The position numbers and the translations under genes are program-made. Positions 23,299 to 31,631 of a stretch of 36,197 nt of DNA are shown here, in pieces (the stretch's first letter is position 1; each line of letters starts with the position of its first letter). The notes beneath the pieces were generated by a model that made no database searches, was not told the DNA's origin, and was given only the letters and a program-made list of their open reading frames with translations. The stretch is from UBA668 sp046076025. GTDB lineage: Bacteria > Actinomycetota > Acidimicrobiia > Acidimicrobiales > Ilumatobacteraceae. The stretch is taken from NCBI GenBank assembly GCA_046076025.1, contig JBJTRF010000245.1:1-36197 (forward strand), given 5' to 3'.

Positions 23299-26200
23299 AT
23301 GTGCGGGATCGTGGCCGTCGTCTCGCGGCCCTCGACGCGGCCGGTGCCGGCCGATGCCGACGTGCTGGCGTTGCTCGACCGGGCCCACGGCCTCCTCGAC
23401 ACTGCGGGCCACGGCGAGGCTGATGTCGCCGGCGCGGCGCGCCAGGTGGCCGAGGCCGACCGACTGCTGCGGGGCGTGCCGGGTGTCCGCGCCCTGCTGG
23501 GCCGCCACGACCTGGCCAGCGCCATCGGTGCCAGCCTCGACCGGATCGACGCCCGCCTCGCTGCGCGCGAGGCGTCGCTCGAGGCCGCTGGCGACCTCGA
23601 TGCCGACTCGCTCGAGGCGGCGAGCGCCGACCTGCTGGCGGCCCGCGATGCCGTGTGGGCGGTGCGCGACGACCGACTGCGCACGGCGGCTGCAGTGGCC
23701 GAACTCGCCGGCCTCGATGCCGATGTCGCTGCCGTGTCGGGATACCTGTCGATTCAGCAGGCGCTCGTCGCCATCGACCGCATGGAGGTGCGCGGCCGCG
23801 ACAGCGCCGGCTTCCACGTGTTCGTCGCCGGACATGCGCTCGACCTCGACGAGCCGTCGGTGTCCTCGGCCGTGGCCCGGCGATCCGCTGATCCGCTCTT
23901 CCAGACCGGGTCGGTGCGCGTCGCCGACGGCGTGATCGGCTTCGCCTACAAGGCGGCGGCAGAGATCGGCGAGCTGGGCGACAACGTGCGTGCCATCCGC
24001 GCCGAGATCATCGCCGACGACCTGCTGCGACGGGCGCTCAGCGCCCCCACGGCGCGGCTCAGCGTCATCGGCCACACGCGATGGGCGAGCGTCGGCATTA
24101 TCAGCGAGCCGAACTGCCATCCCGTCAATGGCGAGCAACTCGAGCGGCGCGGTGGCGATGCGTCGCCGTGCACGGTGGCCGTGCTGAACGGCGACGTCGA
24201 CAACCACGCCGACCTGAAGGTGCACCACAACTTGCACATCGCGGGCCCGATCACCACGGACGCCAAGGTGATCCCAGCGCTGATGGCCACCCATGCGGCC
24301 GCAGGCGCGTCGATGGCCGAGGCATTCCGCCGCACCGTTGCCGAGTTCGAGGGCAGCGTGGCAATCGCCGCGCAGTCGGCCGACGACATCGATGCCGTTT
24401 ACCTCGCGCTGCGCGGCAGCGGCCAGGGTCTCTATGTCGGCATCGCCGACGACCGCTTCGTGGTGGCCAGCGAGCCATATGGCCTGGTCGAGGAGACCGA
24501 CCGCTATGTGCGCCTCGACGGCGAGACCCCCTCGGCCACGGGCAGCCGCGGCCAGGTGGTGATGCTCGACGCACGCGCCGCCGGCGACCTGGGCGGCATT
24601 CACCGGCTCGGCTACGACGGGGCGGCGATTCCCGTCACCGAGGCCGATGTCGCCACTGCCCAGATCACCACGCGCGACATCGATCGCGGCGGCGCCCCGC
24701 ACTTCCTGCTGAAGGAGATCAGGGAGGCGCCCACCAGCTTCCGCAAGACGCTGCGGGGCAAGGTCGTCGACACCCCTGCGGGCCGTCGGGCCGAGGTGGG
24801 CGCTCGAGCCCTGCCCCCGAGCGTGGCGGCACGGCTTGCCGACGGCACCATCACCCGGGTGCGCGTCGTGGGCCAGGGCACTGCGGCGGTGGCCGGCCGC
24901 AGCACCGCTGCGCTGCTCGACGAACTCTGCGATGGCACGCTCGACATCGACGCGCTCACCGCTACCGAGCTGTCGGGGTTCAACCTGCGGCTCGACATGC
25001 GCGACACGCTCGTCATCGCCGTCAGCCAGAGCGGCACCACCACCGACACCAACCGCACGGTCGACCTCGTGCGCTCGCGCGGCGCTGCCGTGCTGGCGAT
25101 CGTGAACCGCCGCAACAGCGACCTCACCGAGAAGGCCGACGGCGTGCTCTACACGAGCGACGGGCGCGACATCGAGATGAGCGTGGCCAGTACCAAGGCG
25201 TTCTACGCGCAGGTAGCGGCCGGAGCCCTGCTGGCATGTGCGATCGCCGAGGCAGCCGGCCGCGGCTCGGCTGCCCGTCGCAGCACTCTGCTCGATGAGC
25301 TGCGGCGACTGCCGGCCGCCATGGAGCAGGTGATCGACGGCCGTCAGCTGATCGCCGACACCGCGCGACGCTTCGTGCTGTCGCGTCGCTACTGGGCCAT
25401 CGTCGGCAATGGGGCGAACCATGTCGCCGCCGCCGAGCTGCGCATCAAGCTGAGCGAGCTCTGCTACAAGAGCATCGCCTGCGACGTCACCGAGGACAAG
25501 AAGCACATCGACCTGTCGAGCGAGCCGCTCATCCTCGTGTGCGCGGCAGGCCTCGTCGGCAGCACCGCCGACGACGTGGCCAAGGAAGTGGCCATCTACC
25601 GGGCGCACAAGGCGACCCCGATCGTCGTTGCCACGGAGGGCGACGGCCGGTTCGCTGCCGCTGCGGCAGTGCTGCCGGTGCCCCCCGTCGACCCTGCGCT
25701 GGCGTTCGTGCTGGCGGCGATGACCGGGCACCTCTTCGGGTACGAGGCGGCGCTGGCGATCGATGCGTCGGCTCGTCCGCTGCGCGAGGCCCGTGAGGCC
25801 ATCGAGCAGGCGTTGGCGCGGCACGACGACGGCGACAGCGTGCTGCGCGATGTCATCGACGAGATCGGCACGCACGCCGAGCGATTCCTCGACGGACTGC
25901 GTGGCGGGCACTACGACGGCCATCTTGAGGCGAGTACGGCCGTTCGCCTGGTGGGCCTCCTGCGCGACCTCGACGCCGATTCGCCGCTCGAGGCGTACCA
26001 GCGCGCCACCGGCCGCGTCGCCACGCCGGGCGTGCTGATCGACGACCTCACCGCCGCCCTCACCCGTGCCATCGAAGAACTCACCCGTCCGATCGACGCG
26101 ATCAAGCACCAGGCCAAGACCGTCACGGTGGGCATCAGCCGCAGCGACGAGGGCGTGCTCGACCGTCAGCTGGTACAGGAGGCAATCGCCGCCGGCGCCG

Positions 26201-26712
26201 GCCGCGACCGCCTCGGCTATCGCACGCTGAAGGTGCTCGCCGATCTCGATCCCGCCGTCGAGGCGGTCACCGGCTTCACCCGCTACTCGATCGAGGGCGA
26301 TCCGGCCACCGAGGCGACGATCTCGATCGTCGACCGCGGCGGACTGTCGCGCGACGTCACCAGCCGGGTCGAGGCCAACTCGCGGCTGCGCGGCACCAAG
26401 CGACGCGTGGCCAGCGAAAAGGATGTGCTCGTGGCCCGCGGCCGCAGCGACGGGCGCACCGTGATCTGCGTGCCCGAGGTGAAGGGCGGCGAGTGCACCG
26501 GCATCACCCTGCTGCACGTCCGCTTCCGCGAGCGGCTCGATGCGGCGACGATGCGCAGCGTGCTGCAGGGCTACGACCGCCGCTACGACCGCCTCGTCGA
26601 CTGGGTCACCGAGACCGAGGGCTCGTTCCGCGACGACCTGCTGGCCGAACTGCCGGTGGCCGACCTGCTGATCCTGCCGGTATCCGAGACCGCCGACCAC
26701 TGGCGCCACTGA
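23299..26712 (+). CDS. Giant GlmS-like glutamine--fructose-6-phosphate aminotransferase
   Basis: This 1137-residue protein has the complete GlmS framework at nearly twice the usual length (about 610). The amidotransferase part has catalytic Cys2 in MCGIVAVV, RGRDSAG at 165-171, GHTRWASVG at 258-266 and NGDVDNH at 297-303, then KEIREAPTSFRKTLRG. The first SIS domain has SQSGTT at 576-581 and VASTKAF. The second has Glu720 and His736, with the same 16-residue spacing as E. coli Glu488 and His504. Extra parts are an Ala/Asp-rich helical insert at about 12-145, a longer loop before GHTRW, and about 305 residues after the usual end. There, AKTVTV with Lys940 resembles the AKSVTV tail carrying catalytic Lys603. 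Adjacent glmM supports an amino-sugar role. The ATG is the one that makes Cys2 N-terminal. Confidence 0.88.
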   Translation: MCGIVAVVSRPSTRPVPADADVLALLDRAHGLLDTAGHGEADVAGAARQVAEADRLLRGVPGVRALLGRHDLASAIGASLDRIDARLAAREASLEAAGDLDADSLEAASADLLAARDAVWAVRDDRLRTAAAVAELAGLDADVAAVSGYLSIQQALVAIDRMEVRGRDSAGFHVFVAGHALDLDEPSVSSAVARRSADPLFQTGSVRVADGVIGFAYKAAAEIGELGDNVRAIRAEIIADDLLRRALSAPTARLSVIGHTRWASVGIISEPNCHPVNGEQLERRGGDASPCTVAVLNGDVDNHADLKVHHNLHIAGPITTDAKVIPALMATHAAAGASMAEAFRRTVAEFEGSVAIAAQSADDIDAVYLALRGSGQGLYVGIADDRFVVASEPYGLVEETDRYVRLDGETPSATGSRGQVVMLDARAAGDLGGIHRLGYDGAAIPVTEADVATAQITTRDIDRGGAPHFLLKEIREAPTSFRKTLRGKVVDTPAGRRAEVGARALPPSVAARLADGTITRVRVVGQGTAAVAGRSTAALLDELCDGTLDIDALTATELSGFNLRLDMRDTLVIAVSQSGTTTDTNRTVDLVRSRGAAVLAIVNRRNSDLTEKADGVLYTSDGRDIEMSVASTKAFYAQVAAGALLACAIAEAAGRGSAARRSTLLDELRRLPAAMEQVIDGRQLIADTARRFVLSRRYWAIVGNGANHVAAAELRIKLSELCYKSIACDVTEDKKHIDLSSEPLILVCAAGLVGSTADDVAKEVAIYRAHKATPIVVATEGDGRFAAAAAVLPVPPVDPALAFVLAAMTGHLFGYEAALAIDASARPLREAREAIEQALARHDDGDSVLRDVIDEIGTHAERFLDGLRGGHYDGHLEASTAVRLVGLLRDLDADSPLEAYQRATGRVATPGVLIDDLTAALTRAIEELTRPIDAIKHQAKTVTVGISRSDEGVLDRQLVQEAIAAGAGRDRLGYRTLKVLADLDPAVEAVTGFTRYSIEGDPATEATISIVDRGGLSRDVTSRVEANSRLRGTKRRVASEKDVLVARGRSDGRTVICVPEVKGGECTGITLLHVRFRERLDAATMRSVLQGYDRRYDRLVDWVTETEGSFRDDLLAELPVADLLILPVSETADHWRH

Positions 26713-27119
26713 TGGCTGCGTCGGCGACGCCCGCGCTGCCGGCCGGCCCGGTTCGCGGCCACGGCATCGACGTGGTCGACATCGACCACTTCCGGCGGGC
26801 GCTGCAGCGAACGCCGACGATGCGCGAGCGGCTGTTCACCGCCGACGAACTCGCCGACCTCGAGGGTGCGGCTGATCCGGTGCCGTCGCTTGCCGTTCGC
26901 TTCGCGGCGCGCGAGGCAGTGCTGAAGGCGATGGGCCTCGGTCTCGGTGCGTTCGGCTTCCACGAGGTGTGGGTGCGTCGCCAGCCGAGCGGCGCGCCGA
27001 TACTGCATGTCGCCGGGCGCGCGCTCGAGCTGGCGGTCGAACGCGGCATCGGCGACTGGCACCTCAGCCTCAGCCATACCCGGCTCGTCGCCGTGGCGAG
27101 CGTCATCGCCACAGCCTGA
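26712..27119 (+). CDS. acpS: Holo-[acyl-carrier-protein] synthase
   Basis: This 135-residue phosphopantetheinyl transferase has GHGIDVVDIDHFRRAL (Asp20 as a magnesium ligand), RFAAREAVLKAMG (Glu68) and HLSLSHT near the end, the three AcpS motifs. It activates acyl carrier protein using coenzyme A. ATG 26712 shares a base with the upstream stop (TGATG), which trims a longer open frame. Roughly 12 extra N-terminal residues precede the domain. Confidence 0.93.
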   Translation: MAASATPALPAGPVRGHGIDVVDIDHFRRALQRTPTMRERLFTADELADLEGAADPVPSLAVRFAAREAVLKAMGLGLGAFGFHEVWVRRQPSGAPILHVAGRALELAVERGIGDWHLSLSHTRLVAVASVIATA

Positions 27120-27156
27120 GCCGACCGGACCGGGTCATCCGTCGTCGGCAGTGCCG

Positions 27157-27162
27157 TAGCGT
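27157..27162 (+). promoter_or_regulatory. Candidate -10 box for leaderless nnr transcript
   Basis: TAGCGT lies 6 bases before the GTG at 27169, with no ribosome-binding sequence between. This also supports GTG 27169 over later in-frame starts. Confidence 0.55.
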
Positions 27163-27168
27163 GCTGGC

Positions 27169-28638
27169 GTGATCCCGATCGTGACGCCCGACGAGATGCG
27201 CCACATCGACGCGTCGTCGCTGCTGTCGCACGATGAGCTCGTCGAGCGCGCCGGATCGGCCGTTGCCCGGTCGGCGCTGCGAATGCTGGGCGGTGCGTAC
27301 GGCCGCGTCGTGGTCGTGATCGCCGGCAAGGGCTCGAACGGTGCCGATGGCAGGGTTGCCGCACGGCGTCTGCGGTCGCGCGGCGTGCAGGTGCGCATCA
27401 TCGACGCAACCGAGTGCCCCGAGCGCATCGATGGCGTCGTTCGCTCGCCGATCGACCTCGTGGTCGACGCCGCATACGGCACCGGCTTCAGGGGGACGTG
27501 GCGGCCACCGGGCGTCGGCGGCATTCCGGTGCTGGCGGTCGATGTGCCGAGCGGCGTGGACGCGCTCACGGGTGAGACCTCGGGAGCCGTGCTGCAGGCG
27601 ACGCGCACTGTCACATTCGCCGCGCTGAAGCCCGGTCTGCTGGCGGGCGAGGGACGGCGACTGGCCGGCGAGGTGGAGGTGGTCGGCGCCGATGAGATGG
27701 GCCTCGGCGACGGGGTGCGGGCGACGGCGACGGCGCACCTGGTGGAACGCCGTGACGTCGCCGCCTGGCTGCCGCGGCGCGCCGCCACCGACCACAAATG
27801 GCGGCATGCGGTGCGCGTCGTGGCGGGGTCGCCGGGCATGGAGGGCGCGGCGCGCCTGGCGTGCGCGGCGGCGCTGCGCAGCGGCTCGGGCATGGTGCAC
27901 GTCTCCTCGCCGTGGGGTCGCCTCGACAACTTGCCCCTCGAAGTGGTGCAGCGCGATCTGGTGCAGCGCGACTTGGTGCAGCGCGACGTTGATGGCCACG
28001 GCGCCTGGGCCCCGGTCGTACTCGACGACATCGACAGGTTCGCCGCGCTGGTCGTCGGCCCGGGCCTGGGGACCGGCGCGCGGGCATCGGGTTCGATCGA
28101 CGCACTGCTCCGCGCCTGTCCGATTCCCGTCGTCGTCGACGGCGACGGCCTCGACGCGCTCGGCCGACTGGCCCCACCCGGTAGCCGTGCGGGGGACGGG
28201 GCGACGGCATCCATGCCCGCCTCGATGCCCGCCTCGATGCCCGCCACGGTGCTTGCCACGCCGCACGACGGGGAGTACGCGCGACTCACCGGGCATCGGC
28301 CCGGGCCGGACCGATTCGCCGCGGTGCGGTCGCTGGCCGCACGCCTCGGCTGCACGGTGCTGCTGAAGGGGCCGGTCACCGTCGTCGCCGACCCTGCGGG
28401 TACGGCACTGGCGGTTGCCGAGGGCGACGAGCGCCTGGCGACGGCCGGCACGGGCGACGTGCTCGCCGGCATCGCCGGCGCCCTCCTGGCGCAGGGTCTC
28501 GATCCGCTCCGCGCCGGTGCCGCCGCTGCGTGGCTGCACGGCCGCGCTGGCCGCACCCTGCCGCGGCACGGCATGATCGCATCCGACGTGGTCGGCGCCC
28601 TGCCGGCCGCGTGGGCAGGAATCGACGAGGACGGGTGA
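27169..28638 (+). CDS. nnr: Bifunctional NAD(P)H-hydrate repair enzyme (epimerase + ADP-dependent dehydratase)
   Basis: This 489-residue fusion repairs damaged NAD(P)H hydrates. The N-terminal YjeF-type epimerase has GKGSNGADG at 53-61 and DVPSGVDALTGE (about 125-136). The C-terminal ribokinase-fold dehydratase has GPGLGTG, TPHDGEYARLTG and GTGDVLAGI at 427-435 with Asp430. Two in-frame short repeats sit in the dehydratase half: VQRDL three times from 27946 and SMPA-type three times from 28213. Neither breaks the frame. Start is GTG 27169. alr follows with a one-base overlap; the nnr-alr-tsaE order is common in bacteria. Confidence 0.92.
   Translation: MIPIVTPDEMRHIDASSLLSHDELVERAGSAVARSALRMLGGAYGRVVVVIAGKGSNGADGRVAARRLRSRGVQVRIIDATECPERIDGVVRSPIDLVVDAAYGTGFRGTWRPPGVGGIPVLAVDVPSGVDALTGETSGAVLQATRTVTFAALKPGLLAGEGRRLAGEVEVVGADEMGLGDGVRATATAHLVERRDVAAWLPRRAATDHKWRHAVRVVAGSPGMEGAARLACAAALRSGSGMVHVSSPWGRLDNLPLEVVQRDLVQRDLVQRDVDGHGAWAPVVLDDIDRFAALVVGPGLGTGARASGSIDALLRACPIPVVVDGDGLDALGRLAPPGSRAGDGATASMPASMPASMPATVLATPHDGEYARLTGHRPGPDRFAAVRSLAARLGCTVLLKGPVTVVADPAGTALAVAEGDERLATAGTGDVLAGIAGALLAQGLDPLRAGAAAAWLHGRAGRTLPRHGMIASDVVGALPAAWAGIDEDG
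27946..27990 (+). repeat. 15-base tandem repeat inside nnr
   Basis: Three consecutive near-identical 15-mers (GTGCAGCGCGATCTG and variants) start at 27946, 27961 and 27976, encoding VQRDL, VQRDL and VQRDV. Being a multiple of three they keep the frame. Confidence 0.85.
28213..28248 (+). repeat. 12-base tandem repeat inside nnr
   Basis: ATGCCCGCCTCG occurs at 28213 and 28225, and ATGCCCGCCACG at 28237. They encode MPAS, MPAS and MPAT immediately before the conserved TPHDGEYARL motif, probably in a surface loop. Confidence 0.85.
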
Positions 28639-29747
28639 TGAGCCGCTGGGCATGGGCGGAGGTGTCGGCGGAGGCCATCGCGCACAATGTGCGCGTCCTC
28701 GTGCAGGAAGTGGCGCCCAGCGCCGTGTGGGCCGTCGTGAAGGCCAACGGCTACGGGCACGGCGCCATCCTCTCGGCGCGCGCCGCCCTGGCAGGGGGCG
28801 CCAGCGGGCTGTGCGTGGCGCTGGTGCACGAGGGCGTGCAGCTGCGCCGTGCGGGCATCACGGCACCGATCCTCGTGCTCAGCGAGCAGCCGGCCGAGCA
28901 GCTCGCCGTGGCCGTGCAGCACGAGCTGCAGCTCACGCTGTACAGCCTCGAGCAGGTGATCCGCCTCGAGCGCCTCGGCACCGAGCAGTACCCGATCCAC
29001 CTGAAGGTCGACACCGGCATGCACCGCGTCGGCGCCCAGCCCCGCGAGGCGATCCTGCTGGCCGATGCCATCGGCTCGTCGCCCGCTGTGAGCCTCGAGG
29101 GGATCTTCACCCACCTTGCCGTCGCCGACGAGGTGGGCAACCCGTTCACCACGACGCAGCTCGACCGCTTCGACGGCGTCGTCGCCGCAATGCGCAGGGT
29201 CGGCCATCGGCCGCGCCTCGTGCATGCCGCGAACTCGGCGGCAGCGCTCGCCCATCCGCGGGCCAGGTTCGACATGGTGCGAACGGGCATCGCCACCTAC
29301 GGCCTCAGCCCCGGCGGGGAGCTCACGGCCACCATCCGTTCACTGCGCCTTCGGCCGGCCCTCGCACTCCGCGCCCGCGTGTCGCACGTGCAGCGCGTGG
29401 CGGCGGGCGAGCGCATCTCGTACGGGCTGCGCCACGAGTTCTCCACGTCCACCACGGTGGCCACGCTGCCGATCGGCTACGCCGACGGCGTGCCGCGGCG
29501 ACTGTTCGCGGGCGGTGGGGCGGTGCTCATCGGCGAGCGACGGCGGCCGGTCGTCGGCACGGTCACCATGGACCAGATGATGGTCGACTGCGGCAACGAC
29601 GATGTCCACGTGGGCGACGAGGCGGTGCTCATCGGCAGCCAGGGCCGCCAGGCGATCACCGCCACCGAATGGGCCGAGTGGCTCGGCACGATCGACTACG
29701 AGGTCACCTGCGGCATCTCGTCGCGCATCGAGCGCCGACGGCTCTGA
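28638..29747 (+). CDS. alr: Alanine racemase
   Basis: This 369-residue PLP enzyme makes D-alanine for peptidoglycan. Lys35 in VVKANGYGHG binds PLP and Tyr262 in SYGLRHEF is the opposite-face catalytic base. LKVDTGMHRVG, HAANSAAAL, MVRTGIATYG and GTVTMDQMMVD are all present, so it looks intact. ATG shares a base with the nnr stop (TGATG). Confidence 0.96.
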   Translation: MSRWAWAEVSAEAIAHNVRVLVQEVAPSAVWAVVKANGYGHGAILSARAALAGGASGLCVALVHEGVQLRRAGITAPILVLSEQPAEQLAVAVQHELQLTLYSLEQVIRLERLGTEQYPIHLKVDTGMHRVGAQPREAILLADAIGSSPAVSLEGIFTHLAVADEVGNPFTTTQLDRFDGVVAAMRRVGHRPRLVHAANSAAALAHPRARFDMVRTGIATYGLSPGGELTATIRSLRLRPALALRARVSHVQRVAAGERISYGLRHEFSTSTTVATLPIGYADGVPRRLFAGGGAVLIGERRRPVVGTVTMDQMMVDCGNDDVHVGDEAVLIGSQGRQAITATEWAEWLGTIDYEVTCGISSRIERRRL

Positions 29748-29812
29748 CGACACGCTCCGGCCAGCGGACGCGGTGGGCCATGCGTCGCCGGTCGGGCCGA
29801 GGCGGGCCGACG

Positions 29813-29818
29813 TAGATT
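29813..29818 (+). promoter_or_regulatory. Candidate -10 box of the tsaE operon
   Basis: TAGATT lies 9 bases before the tsaE ATG; the intervening GTCGAGGTC could give a few bases of leader with weak purine content. It lies in the 80-base gap after alr, which is otherwise featureless. Confidence 0.4.
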
Positions 29819-29827
29819 GTCGAGGTC

Positions 29828-30349
29828 ATGCTGCACCTGCGCGCCTCGAGCCTTGCCGATACCCGCGCCATTGCGGGCGCCGTTGCCGGCCTGTCGCGGT
29901 CGGGCGATCTCATCGTGCTGTCGGGAGAGATGGGCGCCGGCAAGACGGCGTTCGCGCAGGGATTCGGCGCGGCGCTGGGCGTCACCGAGCCGATCACGTC
30001 ACCGACGTTCACGCTGGTGCACACCTACGCCACCGCTGGTCGCGTGATGCTGCACCATGCCGACGTCTATCGCCTCACCACCCAGCACGAGGTCGCCGAC
30101 CTGGCGATCGGCGAGTTGCTCGAGTACGACGGCATCGTGCTCGTCGAGTGGGGCGACGTAGTGGCTGCCGCACTCGGCGACCATCTGCTCGTGCACCTCA
30201 AGCACGACCTGTCCGACGACGACGCCCGGTCGGTGACGCTCTCGGGGGTCGGCCCGACGTGGGCGGCCCGCTGGTCGAGGATCGAGTCGGCGACTGCCGC
30301 ATTCGCCTCGCCGACGCCAGGTGCAGGAAGCGGCGGCGCACCGTGCTGA
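29828..30349 (+). CDS. tsaE: tRNA t6A synthesis ATPase TsaE
   Basis: This 173-residue P-loop protein has GEMGAGKT at 33-40 (Lys39), TSPTFTLVHTY, HADVYRL and LVEWGD, the TsaE pattern. With TsaB and TsaD it drives transfer of threonylcarbamoyl to A37 of ANN-decoding tRNAs. The C-terminal 25 residues are poorly conserved and overlap the tsaB start by 7 bases. Confidence 0.94.
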   Translation: MLHLRASSLADTRAIAGAVAGLSRSGDLIVLSGEMGAGKTAFAQGFGAALGVTEPITSPTFTLVHTYATAGRVMLHHADVYRLTTQHEVADLAIGELLEYDGIVLVEWGDVVAAALGDHLLVHLKHDLSDDDARSVTLSGVGPTWAARWSRIESATAAFASPTPGAGSGGAPC

Positions 30350-31077
30350 TCCTCGGCATCGAGACCTCGACACCGCAGGTGAGCGTCGCGATCGGCGGGC
30401 ACGAGGGTGTGCTCGGCCTCTTCGAGTCGTCGCGCGGCCGCCGCCATGCCGAGACGCTCACGCCGGCGATCGAGTTCACCTGCCGGCAGGCCGACGTCGC
30501 CATCGGCGAGTTCGGGGTGATTGCCGTCGATATCGGACCGGGACTCTTCACCGGCATGCGCGTCGGCCTCGCCGCGGGCAAGGCGATCGCCCAGGCGCTG
30601 CGCATCCCGATGATCGGCATCAGTTCGCTCGACCTGCTGGCCTTCCCGCTGCGCCATGCCGATCGCACGGTGGCTGCAGTGATCGATGCCCGCAAGGGCG
30701 AGGTGTTCTATGCCTTCTACCGCCCCGTGCCGGGTGGCATGCAGCGTGTCAGCGAGCCGCGGGTGGGGACGCCCGATGATCTCGTCGCCGACCTGATGGC
30801 GCGCGGACAGCACACGCTGTGCGTGGGCGACGGCGCACTGCGCTACCGCGATGCGCTCGTCGACGCGATGCGCTGCGAGGTGGCCGAGGAATTCCTCTCG
30901 TATCCATCGGCGGCACCGCTGGTGCAGTTGGCCCACGCGAAGGCGCTGCGCGAGGACTGGGTGAATCCCTGGGAGATCCAGCCCCTCTACCTGCGGGCCC
31001 CCGATGCGCAGATCAACTGGTCGACGCGCGAGAGCGCCGGCGGCGCCGCGGGCGGCGTCGAGCGGGGTGCGACATGA
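30343..31077 (+). CDS. tsaB: tRNA t6A synthesis protein TsaB
   Basis: This 244-residue ASKHA-fold protein begins VLILGIETSTPQVSVAIGG and contains VDIGPGLFTGMRVGLAAGKAIA and VIDARKGEVFYAFY, typical TsaB. It is the non-catalytic partner of TsaD. GTG 30343 is chosen because the family starts immediately at the ILGIETS strand; AGGAAG lies 12 bases upstream. It overlaps tsaE by 7 bases and rimI by 4. The last 20 residues are a Gly/Ala-rich tail. Confidence 0.94.
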   Translation: MLILGIETSTPQVSVAIGGHEGVLGLFESSRGRRHAETLTPAIEFTCRQADVAIGEFGVIAVDIGPGLFTGMRVGLAAGKAIAQALRIPMIGISSLDLLAFPLRHADRTVAAVIDARKGEVFYAFYRPVPGGMQRVSEPRVGTPDDLVADLMARGQHTLCVGDGALRYRDALVDAMRCEVAEEFLSYPSAAPLVQLAHAKALREDWVNPWEIQPLYLRAPDAQINWSTRESAGGAAGGVERGAT

Positions 31078-31631
31078 GCGTCATCGACCGGCTGGTGTCG
31101 GGCCTGCGCCCGCCGCGGCCCGCGGGCGCGGCGACGGTCGTCGAGCCGATGCGCCGCCGCGACATCGCGGCGGTGGTGCGCATCGAGGATGCCGTCTATC
31201 CGAAGCCGTGGTCGGCCGATCTGTACCGCAGCGAGGTGTCGAAGATGCCGGGCGGCGACCGGCACTACCTCGTGCTGCGCCGGGCCGGTGCGGTACTGGG
31301 GTACGGCGGGCTGATGCACGCAGCCGACGAGGCGCATGTCACGACGCTGGCGGTGTCGCCGCATCACCAGCGGCAGGGGCTGGCGTCACGGCTGCTGGCC
31401 GAACTGGCGTGGCACGCCGTGCAGCGGGGCAGTCGCGGCCTCACGCTAGAGGTGCGCGCCTCGAACATCGCAGCGCAGGCGCTGTACCAGCGCTTCGGCT
31501 TCGAGTCGGCGGGTGTCCGAGTTCGCTACTACGAGAACACCGAGGACGCGATTGTCATGTGGTGCCACGACATCCAGCGGCCCGAGTTCGGGGCGCGGCT
31601 GGCCGTGTTCTGCCCGGAGGCCGCTCGATGA
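31074..31631 (+). CDS. rimI: Ribosomal-protein-alanine N-acetyltransferase, RimI-type GNAT
   Basis: This 185-residue GNAT acetyltransferase has the acetyl-CoA loop VSPHHQRQGLASRLL and LEVRASNIAAQALYQRFGFE, the RimI/S18-acetylase motif set, plus an N-terminal extension of about 20 residues. The RimI name rests on its place between tsaB and tsaD; a broader N-alpha-acetyltransferase role is possible. It overlaps both neighbours by 4 bases (ATGA). Confidence 0.9.
   Translation: MSVIDRLVSGLRPPRPAGAATVVEPMRRRDIAAVVRIEDAVYPKPWSADLYRSEVSKMPGGDRHYLVLRRAGAVLGYGGLMHAADEAHVTTLAVSPHHQRQGLASRLLAELAWHAVQRGSRGLTLEVRASNIAAQALYQRFGFESAGVRVRYYENTEDAIVMWCHDIQRPEFGARLAVFCPEAAR

Noticed and set aside
23293..26709. 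A 1138-codon open frame on the minus strand opposite the glmS-like gene
   Set aside because: It is an artefact of GC-rich codon use: the plus strand has full GlmS motifs, while the antisense translation is low-complexity with no recognisable family.
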